A stretch of 64,000 nt of DNA from Pseudomonadota bacterium (GTDB lineage: Bacteria > Tectomicrobia > Entotheonellia > Entotheonellales > Entotheonellaceae). The position numbers and the translations under genes are program-made. A model generated the notes under the pieces. The model ran no database searches and was not told where the DNA came from. It worked only from the letters and a program-made list of their open reading frames with translations. The stretch lies in assembly GCA_005777235.1 (NCBI GenBank), contig SXND01000249.1, positions 37,722 to 101,721 of the forward strand, written 5' to 3'. This document shows, piece after piece, positions 44,733 to 52,980 of the stretch (position 1 is the first letter of the stretch; the number at the start of each line of letters is the position of its first letter).

Positions 44733-45545
44733 ATGAAAGCTCAGACCGAGCGCTGGAAACCCATTGCCCTCCTTCTCTGTTTGATCCTGTTGGCTTTGTT
44801 GCTCACCACGTTCAAAATCCGGGTTGCGCCGCAGACATCGTTGTTTGAACAGGTCGCGCTATCGGTCGTGATGCCGCTCCAACAAATGATTGCGCATCTG
44901 GCCCATCAGGTGGGCGGCGTGTGGGAGGGCTATGTGCGCCTCGTACATGTCCGCCAAGAAAATGGGCGTTTACAGCACCACATCGCGGTGCTGCAAGGAC
45001 AACTCACGCATTACCAGGAAGCGTATGCGCAGCAGCAGCGTCTGCGTGAACTGTTGGGGTTTCGTACCCTGGCCTATCCGCAAGCGGTGCCGGCGGAAGT
45101 GATTAGTATTGACCCGAGCCCGTGGGCCGAAGTCGTGACGCTGAACAAGGGGACACGCCATAATGTTCGGAAGGATCTCGCGGTCGCGACGCATCAGGGG
45201 CTGGTGGGACGTACCATTGAACTCGCGCCGTATTACACGACCGTGCTCTTAGTGACCGATCGCCGGAGTGCGGTCGATGCGCTGATCCAGCGGACCCGGG
45301 CCCGTGGAATCGTGGTGGGCAAGAGCCGCCGGCTCTGTGAGTTACGCTATGTGGATTTACATGCCGACATCCAAGTGGGCGATACCGTCATTGCCTCGGG
45401 GCTTGGCGCAGTGTATCCCAAGGGCTTGTTGATTGGCACCGTCGCCGCGATCCATCCTCAGCCGCAAGGTCTCTTCCACGAAGTCGAGGTGCAACCTGCG
45501 GTTGACCTTGCCAAACTGGAAGAGGTACTGGTGTTGGGACCGTAA
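44733..45545 (+). CDS. mreC: Rod-shape determining protein MreC
   Basis: The 270-residue bitopic inner-membrane protein has one N-terminal helix (about residues 11-28), a periplasmic coiled coil (about 60-108) and the MreC beta domain: EVISIDPSPWAEVVTLNKGT, VATHQGLVGRTIEL, VLLVTDRRSAVDALIQRT, GDTVIASGLGAVYPKGLLIG. It links MreB to PBP2/RodA. ATG 44733 is chosen since the preceding in-frame GTG 44691 would add a non-homologous segment; neither has a strong ribosome site. mreD starts 4 nt after its stop. Confidence 0.94.
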   Translation: MKAQTERWKPIALLLCLILLALLLTTFKIRVAPQTSLFEQVALSVVMPLQQMIAHLAHQVGGVWEGYVRLVHVRQENGRLQHHIAVLQGQLTHYQEAYAQQQRLRELLGFRTLAYPQAVPAEVISIDPSPWAEVVTLNKGTRHNVRKDLAVATHQGLVGRTIELAPYYTTVLLVTDRRSAVDALIQRTRARGIVVGKSRRLCELRYVDLHADIQVGDTVIASGLGAVYPKGLLIGTVAAIHPQPQGLFHEVEVQPAVDLAKLEEVLVLGP

Positions 45546-45549
45546 GCCT

Positions 45550-46050
45550 ATGGCGAGTCTCGTGTATCTGGCGGCGGTGGTCCTTGCGCTGTTGATCCAG
45601 AGCAGCCCGCTGCTCTTTGCCGTCGGTCCAGGCTTACGCGTGGACTTGACCCTCGTGGTGATGGTATATGTCAGCCTGTTTTGGCAGGCTGAACGCGCGT
45701 TGGTGGCTGGCTTTGTCACCGGCTTGTGTCAGGATGCACTGTCGAGCGATGTGTTAGGCCTCAACGCCTTTAGCAAAAGCCTTACCGCGTTTGCCGTCCA
45801 TGCCTTATCACGCCATGTGGAAGTCCAGAGTCTCCTGGCCCAGGCGTTGTTTGCCAGCCTCGCGGTGGCTGTAGACATGGTGACGCGTCTTGTGCTCCTG
45901 GGAGTGTTCCAGCTGCCCATGTTGGCGTTTCCCCTCGTGATGAGTACCTTTGTGCAACAGACGGTATTGAGTATGTTGATCGCCCCGTGTGTGTGTTACG
46001 GTCTCCAACGGGCCATGCGCGTGTGCCATGCCCGGCAGGACAAGGGATAA
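45550..46050 (+). CDS. mreD: Rod-shape determining protein MreD
   Basis: The 166-residue polytopic inner-membrane protein has about five helices and the usual MreD features: VDLTLVVMVYVSLFW, GFVTGLCQDALSSDVLGLNAF (D/G-x-L-G-L-N signature) and a final basic tail. It works in the Rod complex with MreC and RodA-PBP2. ATG 45550 lies 4 nt after mreC; mrdA starts 4 nt after its stop. Confidence 0.92.
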   Translation: MASLVYLAAVVLALLIQSSPLLFAVGPGLRVDLTLVVMVYVSLFWQAERALVAGFVTGLCQDALSSDVLGLNAFSKSLTAFAVHALSRHVEVQSLLAQALFASLAVAVDMVTRLVLLGVFQLPMLAFPLVMSTFVQQTVLSMLIAPCVCYGLQRAMRVCHARQDKG

Positions 46051-46054
46051 CCGA

Positions 46055-47968
46055 ATGGCGCGCTATAGTGGCTCTGGCGAGACGGGCCATCACGAAGTGC
46101 TGACGTACCGCCCGCGCCCGTTACCGCCGCCCCACGATGATGGCTTTCGGCGGCGTTTATTGGTCTTTATGACCATCGTGCTGCTCAGTCTCGGCCTCCT
46201 GATGGGCCGTACGTGGCACCTGCAAGTGATCCAGGGCGACCACTTTATGCGGCTGTCCGAACAGAATCGCTTGCGGAGTCTCCGCACCCAAAGTCTGCGT
46301 GGCAAGATCCTCGACCGGCACGGGCGTGTGCTGGCCGATAATCGGGCGGCGTACACGTTGATGGCCGTGCCAGCTGACCTGCCGCCCCGTGAGCAGCTGC
46401 TGCCCCTCTTACGCCGCTTGAACATTGATGTCGACCTGGCGACCCTCCTCCCACGGCGACGGGCGGCGCTCAAACCTATCCCGCTCCAGCGCGATTTCCC
46501 CCGCGATCAGGTGGCGTACTTCGCTGAGCATCGGATGGATTTTCCAGGAATGTTCATTGAAGTCGAGCCCTTGCGGACGTATCCCTACGGCACCGTCGCC
46601 GCGCACGTGCTGGGATATCTCGGGGAGGTGAGTGAGTCGCAGCTGCAACGGCGCCAAGGCAGCGGCTACTATCCAGGCGATCTGGTGGGCCAGGCGGGAC
46701 TTGAACTCGCGTTCGAAAGCCTGCTGCGTGGGGAGCCGGGTGCGCGCCAGGTCGAGGTCGATGCCCTGGGACGTGAAACCCAGACCCTCTCAGCCAGGCC
46801 CGCCACGGCAGGTATTGATCTCGTCTTAACGCTGGATTTGTCTTTACAACAACTGGCCGAGCGTCTCCTCAGCGGGCATCGCGGCTCCATTGTGGCGCTT
46901 GACCCGCGCACCGGCCAGATCCTGGCCCTAGCGAGCCAGCCGGCCTTTGACCCCAATGTCTTTGTACCACGGCCCTCCCTGGCGACGTGGCGGACGTTGA
47001 GCACGGATCCACACTTCCCGCTCCATAACCGTGCCACACAAGGCCAATATCCCCCAGGGTCCGTGTTTAAGATCGTCACGGCGTTGGCGGCGCTGGCAGA
47101 TGGCGTGGTAACGCCGCAGACCACGGTGTGCTGTCCTGGCCATTACGAGTTCGGCGAACATCTCTTTCGCGATTGGAAACCGTCTGGGCATGGCTGTGTC
47201 CAGTTGCGCATGGCCCTGGCGCAATCGTGCGATGTGTACTTCTATCACATTGGACAACTCCTGGGCATTGATCGCATTGCCCACTACGCCCAGGCCTTTG
47301 GCTTAGGGCAACCTACGGGCTTTCCGCTCATCCTGGAAAAAAGTGGCCTGGTGCCGTCCAGCGCCTGGAAACGTCGGGCCCGCGGGCAGCCCTGGTATGC
47401 CGGTGAAACGCTCTCGGTGGCCATTGGCCAAGGTTATACGATGACGACCCCCTTGCAGGTGGCGAATATGGTGGCGACCTTGGCCAACGGCGGCACGCTC
47501 TATAAACCCTCTATTGTGCTGCGCCACGCACGGGTGTTGCAGCCCACGCCGATGGATATCCCGCCAACCATTGCGCACCAGCTCCGGGTGCCGCAGCACT
47601 ACATGACGGCGGTGCAGCAAGGGCTGTGGAGCGTGGTCAATGACCCAAAAGGGACGGGGAAGATGGCGCACCATCCACACATCGGCATCGCCGGCAAAAC
47701 GGGTACCGCGCAGGTCGTCCAACAGCCAGAGCACGATGCGTCGCCCCAGCGGCAGGCCTTCCTGCCGGAGAAGTACCGTCACCATGCCTGGTTTGCCGCC
47801 TATGCGCCCTATGAGGCGCCGCGCATTGCCGCCGTGATCATGATCGAACATGCGGGGAAAGGCGGCAGCCAGTTCGCTGGCTATGCCAAGACGCTGATTG
47901 AAGCCTATCTGCAACAGAGCTATCCTGTGGCAGCGCTGCCTCCGCCTCCGACCCAGGTGACGCGCTGA
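46055..47968 (+). CDS. mrdA: Penicillin-binding protein 2 (peptidoglycan D,D-transpeptidase)
   Basis: PBP2 cross-links new lateral-wall peptidoglycan. The 637-residue protein has a cytoplasmic tail, one membrane helix (about residues 34-51), a dimerisation/pedestal domain (LRGKILDRHGRVLADNRAAY) and the transpeptidase domain. Its catalytic motifs are S336-V-F-K339 (PPGSVFK), S-C-D (AQSCDVYFYH) and KTGT (AGKTGTAQ). The conserved YPYGTVAAHVLGYLGEV and LVGQAGLE are present. ATG 46055 follows AAGGG. It is followed 24 nt later by rodA, its partner polymerase. Confidence 0.96.
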   Translation: MARYSGSGETGHHEVLTYRPRPLPPPHDDGFRRRLLVFMTIVLLSLGLLMGRTWHLQVIQGDHFMRLSEQNRLRSLRTQSLRGKILDRHGRVLADNRAAYTLMAVPADLPPREQLLPLLRRLNIDVDLATLLPRRRAALKPIPLQRDFPRDQVAYFAEHRMDFPGMFIEVEPLRTYPYGTVAAHVLGYLGEVSESQLQRRQGSGYYPGDLVGQAGLELAFESLLRGEPGARQVEVDALGRETQTLSARPATAGIDLVLTLDLSLQQLAERLLSGHRGSIVALDPRTGQILALASQPAFDPNVFVPRPSLATWRTLSTDPHFPLHNRATQGQYPPGSVFKIVTALAALADGVVTPQTTVCCPGHYEFGEHLFRDWKPSGHGCVQLRMALAQSCDVYFYHIGQLLGIDRIAHYAQAFGLGQPTGFPLILEKSGLVPSSAWKRRARGQPWYAGETLSVAIGQGYTMTTPLQVANMVATLANGGTLYKPSIVLRHARVLQPTPMDIPPTIAHQLRVPQHYMTAVQQGLWSVVNDPKGTGKMAHHPHIGIAGKTGTAQVVQQPEHDASPQRQAFLPEKYRHHAWFAAYAPYEAPRIAAVIMIEHAGKGGSQFAGYAKTLIEAYLQQSYPVAALPPPPTQVTR

Positions 47969-47992
47969 ACACTCCCGAGAAGGGGCACGTCG

Positions 47993-49117
47993 ATGGCCTT
48001 TGACCGACGGCTGGCGACCCATTTTGATTGGGTGACGCTTGCCTTCACACTCCTCATCATTGCTTTCAGCATTGTGCTGCTCTACAGTGCCACTGCAGAA
48101 CGGACGGAAGGCCCAAGCGGGATGCACATGAAGCAACTCGTATGGGCCGGGATGGGGCTGCTGGTCATGTTTGCGGTCATTTGTGTGGACTATCAGACGC
48201 TGTGCCGGTATGCCTACGTGTGGTACGCCGCGTTACTCGTTGGATTGTTGCTTGTACTACTGTTTGGACGTGTGGTCAATGGGTCGCAGCGCTGGTTGGT
48301 GCTCGGTCCTTGGCATTTCCAAACGTCAGAACTGGCCAAACCGATCATCATCTTGGTATTGGCGCGGTATTTTACGGAGCATACGCCCTCGGGGTCCACG
48401 CTACTGACCTGGCGCGATTTAGGTCTCCCGGTGCTCGTGGTCGTCCTGCCATTTGTCTTGATTGTCAAACAGCCTAACCTCAGCACCGCCACGGTCTTGG
48501 TGGTGATTCTGGGCGCGATGGTCGCCACAATTGGCCTCCAGGGTAAGACCCTCTTTACGCTCCTCTTTCTCGGCGTCGGGGCGTTGCCCGTGGGGTGGCT
48601 CTTCTTGCTGAAAGAGTATCAACGCGCCCGGCTGTTCACGCTGCTCAATCCGCAACCGGATCTCTTAGGCGCGGGCTACCATGGTTGGCAATCCAAAATT
48701 GCGATCGGCTCTGGCGGGCTGTGGGGGAAGGGTCTGCTCGCTGGCACTCAGAGCCGCTTGAGTTTTCTGCCTGAGCGTCATACGGATTTTATTTTTGCCG
48801 TGCTGGCAGAAGAAGTTGGCTTTGTTGGCGTGGTCCTGCTCCTGGGCCTCTTCGGCGCTCTCCTGGTCCACGGCTTTACCATTGCCTACCGGGCCCGAGA
48901 CCGCCTGGGGGCCTTGGTGGCCACGGGAGTCGTGACGATGCTGGCCGTCCAATTTTTTTTGAATATTGGCATGACGATCGGACTGGTACCGATTATTGGG
49001 CTGCCGCTACCGCTTATGAGCTATGGAGGGTCGTCGCTGCTGATGACGTTTCTGTGTCTCGGGATGTTGATGAATGTCCGCATGCGGCGTTTTAAGGTCG
49101 GGACGTTTCCAGTGTAA
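47993..49117 (+). CDS. rodA: Peptidoglycan glycosyltransferase RodA
   Basis: The 374-residue SEDS protein has about ten membrane helices. It polymerises lipid II in the elongasome. Family blocks are visible: GSQRWLVLGPWHFQTSELAKP, VLIVKQPNLSTATVL with the functional Asp-equivalent region reading KQPNLST, QSKIAIGSGGLWGKGLLAGTQSRLSFLPERHTDFIFAVLAEE, and GLPLPLMSYGGSS. The usual Q-P-D-L-G-T of SEDS proteins is QPNLST here, i.e. the aspartate is Asn. GAGAAGGGG precedes ATG 47993. Confidence 0.96.
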   Translation: MAFDRRLATHFDWVTLAFTLLIIAFSIVLLYSATAERTEGPSGMHMKQLVWAGMGLLVMFAVICVDYQTLCRYAYVWYAALLVGLLLVLLFGRVVNGSQRWLVLGPWHFQTSELAKPIIILVLARYFTEHTPSGSTLLTWRDLGLPVLVVVLPFVLIVKQPNLSTATVLVVILGAMVATIGLQGKTLFTLLFLGVGALPVGWLFLLKEYQRARLFTLLNPQPDLLGAGYHGWQSKIAIGSGGLWGKGLLAGTQSRLSFLPERHTDFIFAVLAEEVGFVGVVLLLGLFGALLVHGFTIAYRARDRLGALVATGVVTMLAVQFFLNIGMTIGLVPIIGLPLPLMSYGGSSLLMTFLCLGMLMNVRMRRFKVGTFPV

Positions 49118-49124
49118 GCCCGGC

Positions 49125-49153
49125 TTGTCACGGGCAGCAAGGCTGACTATAAT
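49125..49153 (+). promoter_or_regulatory. Sigma-70-type promoter upstream of rng
   Basis: TTGTCA (49125-49130), a 17-bp spacer and a perfect TATAAT (49148-49153), 28 bp before the rng start. This gives rng its own promoter despite closely following rodA. Confidence 0.7.
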
Positions 49154-49181
49154 GCGTCCATGCTGCCTGAGGAGTGCGCAA

Positions 49182-50711
49182 TTGATTGACATTGTAGTGA
49201 ATGCTACCGTACGTGAAACGCGGATAGCGCTGCTTGAACAGCGTGTAGTGACTGAACTGTTCATTGAGCGACAGACGACAGAGGTGCTGGTCGGGAATAT
49301 CTATTGCGGACGTGTGGCCAAGATCTTGCCTGGTATGCAGGCGGCGTTCGTGGACATTGGCCTGCCCAAGGCCGGTTTCTTACATGTCTCGGATATTTTG
49401 GTGGACCCCCAAACCCTGCCATGGGGCACTGACGTGCTGGCGTTGCACCCGGAGAGCAGTGCGGAGGCGGCGCTGTCTCTAGAAAGCCCACCCCCACCGC
49501 TGGCCTACGCCATCGAAGAACTGCTGGAAGAAGGGCAGGACATCCTCGTGCAGGTGGCCAAAGAGCCCATGGGAACCAAAGGCTGCCGCTTGACCACCTA
49601 TATTTCGCTGGCCGGACGCTACCTGGTGCTCATGCCTGGCGTGGCGCACGTTGGGGTCTCGCGGCGCATTACCGATGAGGCCGAAAAAGAACGCTTGCGT
49701 ACCTGTGTGCAGACGCTGTTACCCGAGGGGATGGGTGGTATCGTGCGCACGTTGAGCGCCGGGGTGTCAGCCCAGGATTTACATGCGGATGCGCACTTTC
49801 TGAGTGCCCTATGGCAGCACGTGCAGCGCACTGCCGGCGAGGGCGCCGTGCCGCGCCTGGTGCATCAGGAGATGAATTTGGTGCTACGGACGCTGCGTGA
49901 TTACCTGACAGCCGACGTGCAGCAGGTGATCATTGATGATGTCGCGACCTACGAGCATGCGCGTGACTTCTTACACGCGGCGGCGTTGCCACAGCTCGCC
50001 GCACACCTGAGCCTCTACCAGGATGCGGAGCCCGTGTTTGAAGCGTTGCACATCGAAAAAGAGCTCGAGCGGGCCTTGCAGCGTAAAGTCTGGCTCAAAT
50101 CCGGGGGCTATATTGTTATTGATCATACGGAAGCGCTCGTGGCGATTGATGTCAATACGGGACGCTTTGTCGGGAAGCATGACCCTGCCACGACGATGCT
50201 CACCACGAACCTCGAAGCGGTGCATGAGATTGTCCGCCAGTTACGTCTGCGCAATATCGGTGGCTTGGTGATCATCGATTTCATCGACATGGACACTGAG
50301 GAACACCGTCAGCACGTGTTCAACGTGCTGGAAGAGGCCCTACGGTATGACCGTGCCCGCACGAAAATTCTGCACATCTCCGAGTTCGGTCTGGTCGAGA
50401 TGACGCGCAAACGTGTCCGTGCAAGTCTAGAGCAGATGCTGTGTGAACCCTGTAGCCACTGCCGTGGCACTGGACGAGTGGAATCCGCGCTCACGGTGTG
50501 TGGAAAAGTGCTGCGGGAAATCCAGCGGGTTATGCGGGTGACGCCCGCGTCCAAAAAAGTCATAGTCAATGTGTCTCCCGCTGTGGCGGCGCTGTTAGGT
50601 CATGAAGAAAAGAGGCAGGTAGAAATGTTGGAGCAGGCCTGGCAGACCACCTTGGTCATTCAAGGGGATAATGATATGCCACACGGACATTTTGAGGTGT
50701 TGTCTCTCTAA
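49182..50711 (+). CDS. rng: Ribonuclease G/E family endoribonuclease
   Basis: This 509-residue RNase G-type enzyme processes rRNA and degrades mRNA. The N-terminal S1 domain (VGNIYCGRVAKILPGMQAAFVDIGLPKAGFLHV, read in parts) leads to the 5'-sensor and DNase I-like catalytic region. There VAIDVNTGRFVG and GGLVIIDFIDM supply the metal-binding aspartates, and CEPCSHCRGTGRV is the zinc-link. TTG 49182 is the start: GAGGAG lies seven bases before it and the protein then opens MIDIVVNATVRETRIAL as in relatives. No long RNase E C-terminal scaffold is present. Confidence 0.94.
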   Translation: MIDIVVNATVRETRIALLEQRVVTELFIERQTTEVLVGNIYCGRVAKILPGMQAAFVDIGLPKAGFLHVSDILVDPQTLPWGTDVLALHPESSAEAALSLESPPPPLAYAIEELLEEGQDILVQVAKEPMGTKGCRLTTYISLAGRYLVLMPGVAHVGVSRRITDEAEKERLRTCVQTLLPEGMGGIVRTLSAGVSAQDLHADAHFLSALWQHVQRTAGEGAVPRLVHQEMNLVLRTLRDYLTADVQQVIIDDVATYEHARDFLHAAALPQLAAHLSLYQDAEPVFEALHIEKELERALQRKVWLKSGGYIVIDHTEALVAIDVNTGRFVGKHDPATTMLTTNLEAVHEIVRQLRLRNIGGLVIIDFIDMDTEEHRQHVFNVLEEALRYDRARTKILHISEFGLVEMTRKRVRASLEQMLCEPCSHCRGTGRVESALTVCGKVLREIQRVMRVTPASKKVIVNVSPAVAALLGHEEKRQVEMLEQAWQTTLVIQGDNDMPHGHFEVLSL

Positions 50712-50757
50712 CTTGACGATGGAGCGCGTAATGTGTGCTCGTATGGAGATTGAGCCT

Positions 50758-51513
50758 ATGCAAGCTCGGCGTTGTCTGATCCCACAAACTCTTGTGCTCC
50801 TCTCCCTGCTACTGAGCATCGCAGGAGCACCGCGCGTGAGCCGCGCGCAAGCAGTCGACGTCACGGAACAACACGTCACTGGCTGGGTCATGGGCACGCA
50901 GGAAGAGCGTGTCGCCGCCAGCGCTGGCGATATCGTTATCCTGGATCAAGGGCGGAGACGTGGGGTAGAAGTTGGGGATCACTATATCGTCTTCGATGGG
51001 CCAACGGCCAGTGCCCACCCCCGCACCGGACGGCTGCTACGTACGGAGGGCGATGCGATTGGTGAACTCAGTGTGGTGGCGGTCTCCGAGCAGACGTCCA
51101 AGGCTCTGGTGGTACGGAGTATCCGTGAGGTCAATGTCGGAGCACGGGTGGCCCCGGTACGGCATAGCGGAGGTTTCCAGACTCACAGGTCTTCTCAGAG
51201 GGAGGAGAGCATGCAGGTGCAGACGAGTCTGGCGCGGGTGACACCCTGCATGGAGACCACACGACAGACGGTCCAGCAGGCCGAGCAGGCTGGCACCGTT
51301 GGTGCAGTCTTGGATGATGTCAGGCGTGTGCTGGGTCAGGCAGAAAGGTCCATAGAACAGGCACAGACATTCATGGCTACCGGCGATGCGGATCGTGCCA
51401 CCACGCGCTTGGACACCGCCCTAGCGGACTGTGTACGGGCGGCGGAATTGTTGCAGCGTACGGGGGTACATCCAGTCCAAGGGACGACGACGACCACACC
51501 CGGACGTTCGTAA
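50758..51513 (+). CDS. Exported protein with FlgT-C-like beta domain and C-terminal helices
   Basis: The 251-residue precursor has a signal peptide (about 1-34, ending SRAQA). A beta domain with VILDQGRRRGVEVGDHYIVF, ELSVVAVSEQTSKALVVRS and VNVGARVAPV resembles the C-terminal domain of FlgT and related LPP20-type exported proteins. A helical tail (about 150-240) follows. The role is unknown; no flagellar genes are nearby. ATG 50758 is chosen for GGAGA eight bases upstream. Confidence 0.7.
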   Translation: MQARRCLIPQTLVLLSLLLSIAGAPRVSRAQAVDVTEQHVTGWVMGTQEERVAASAGDIVILDQGRRRGVEVGDHYIVFDGPTASAHPRTGRLLRTEGDAIGELSVVAVSEQTSKALVVRSIREVNVGARVAPVRHSGGFQTHRSSQREESMQVQTSLARVTPCMETTRQTVQQAEQAGTVGAVLDDVRRVLGQAERSIEQAQTFMATGDADRATTRLDTALADCVRAAELLQRTGVHPVQGTTTTTPGRS

Positions 51514-51545
51514 AGACCTCTAGCCCCAGTGGTACACTAAGGAAG

Positions 51546-52697
51546 ATGATGGTGGTTTCCAAGCTCGCACGCCCTGCTGAGAGGTCCGCAGCACACGGTC
51601 CATGGGTGGCCTTCAACATGGCGTGTATGACGTGGCCAGCGCTGCGCACACAATGGGTGCAGTATGTCGCCATCCCTGGGGCGCTGCAACGCGTGCAGGA
51701 GACGGGCATCGCTGGGCTCGAGGCCGCGCTGCCTGGGCTGACCGAGAAGCTCGGTGCGGTGCAGCAAGGTCGCACGTTTGCGCGGGAACTCGAACGGCTG
51801 CAGACCACGGATGTCCGCGTGCTCACGCTGCTTGATGCGGACTATCCGCCGATCTTGCGCTGGATCCCCGATCCCCCACCGCTCATCTATGTGCGGGGCA
51901 CACTGCAAGACGATGACAGTCTCGCCCTGGCCATCGTGGGCTCACGCAAACCCAGTCCGTATGGTCAAGCGGTTGCCCAACGTTTCAGCGTGGAACTCGT
52001 CCAGGCGGGCTTCACCGTGGTCAGCGGTCTGGCGCGTGGTATTGATTACCTGGCACATCACCGCGCCTTAGAGGCCGGTGGTCGGACCATTGCCGTTCTG
52101 GGTAGTGGGATTAATGTGGTATATCCACCCGAGCATCGTCGTCTGTATGAGGCCATCGGAACCCACGGGGTGGTGGTCTCGGAATTTCCTTTTGATACGA
52201 AGCCGGATCGCTGGAATTTTCCCCGCCGCAATCGCATCGTCAGCGGTATGACGCTCGGCACCTTAGTGGTCGAGGCCTCCGACAAGAGCGGTTCGTTGCA
52301 TACAGCGCGGCACGCTATTGAACAAGGCCGGGAAGTCTTTGCCGTGCCGGGTCGCATTGATGTCCCGACGAGCCACGGGGCGCATGCCTTGATTAAGCGC
52401 GGCGCCAAATTGGTCGAAAGCCTGGCAGACATCCTGGAGGAACTGTCCGACGACGTGCGTGAGGCGTTACGCCAACGCTGTCTGGTGTCGCTCACGCCAG
52501 CGGGGGCGGACCTCCCGCCGGATGTGACGGCGGATGAAGCACAGGTTCTGGCCGTGCTGTCGTCTGAGGAGATGCACATCGAGGCGCTGATTGCCGCCAG
52601 CCAGTTGCCAGCCCAGGTTGTCGCCAGTATATTACTCACGCTTGAGCTGCGCGGTATGGTCCGTCAGTTCCCGGGCAGCTTCTTTGCGCGGTGTTGA
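51546..52697 (+). CDS. dprA: DNA-processing protein DprA
   Basis: DprA (Smf) binds incoming single-stranded DNA and loads RecA during transformation. The protein is 383 residues. The Rossmann core shows LAIVGSRKPSPYG, VVSGLARGIDYLAH, TIAVLGSGINVVYPPEH, EFPFDTKPDRWNFPRRNRI and GTLVVEASDKSGSLHTARHA. A winged-helix C-terminus (EAQVLAVLSSEEMHIEALIA) follows. An unusual N-terminal extension precedes the usual SAM-like region. ATG 51546 lies just after AAGGAAG. topA follows after 283 nt, a common pairing. Confidence 0.94.
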   Translation: MMVVSKLARPAERSAAHGPWVAFNMACMTWPALRTQWVQYVAIPGALQRVQETGIAGLEAALPGLTEKLGAVQQGRTFARELERLQTTDVRVLTLLDADYPPILRWIPDPPPLIYVRGTLQDDDSLALAIVGSRKPSPYGQAVAQRFSVELVQAGFTVVSGLARGIDYLAHHRALEAGGRTIAVLGSGINVVYPPEHRRLYEAIGTHGVVVSEFPFDTKPDRWNFPRRNRIVSGMTLGTLVVEASDKSGSLHTARHAIEQGREVFAVPGRIDVPTSHGAHALIKRGAKLVESLADILEELSDDVREALRQRCLVSLTPAGADLPPDVTADEAQVLAVLSSEEMHIEALIAASQLPAQVVASILLTLELRGMVRQFPGSFFARC

Positions 52698-52980
52698 GAC
52701 GGTGACGCTGATTCTTCAGGCAAAGGACGGTGAGAGAGTCGTGACGCCGCCGCCAGGGACACCAGGCGGCTTCGAGGGACCGGCACCTGCGCGTGTCACC
52801 GCACGAGAGGTACGCGACCGGCTCTCGTGACCCTACGGCTCTGTCTGAAAAGAACTGTTCTGTCGCCCACAGTACGCTGCAGACCACGGCAAGTCAAGCC
52901 GGAAAAAGCTGTTGCCCGCACCGGGCAACCTCGTTTTCCTCTGCCGACTGCAGTTGGCAGTCCCCAAACGAGGATTTTCT

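Noticed and set aside
52698..52980. Possible small gene between dprA and topA
   Set aside because: Candidate frames overlap dprA or lack ribosome sites, and none resembles a known small protein.
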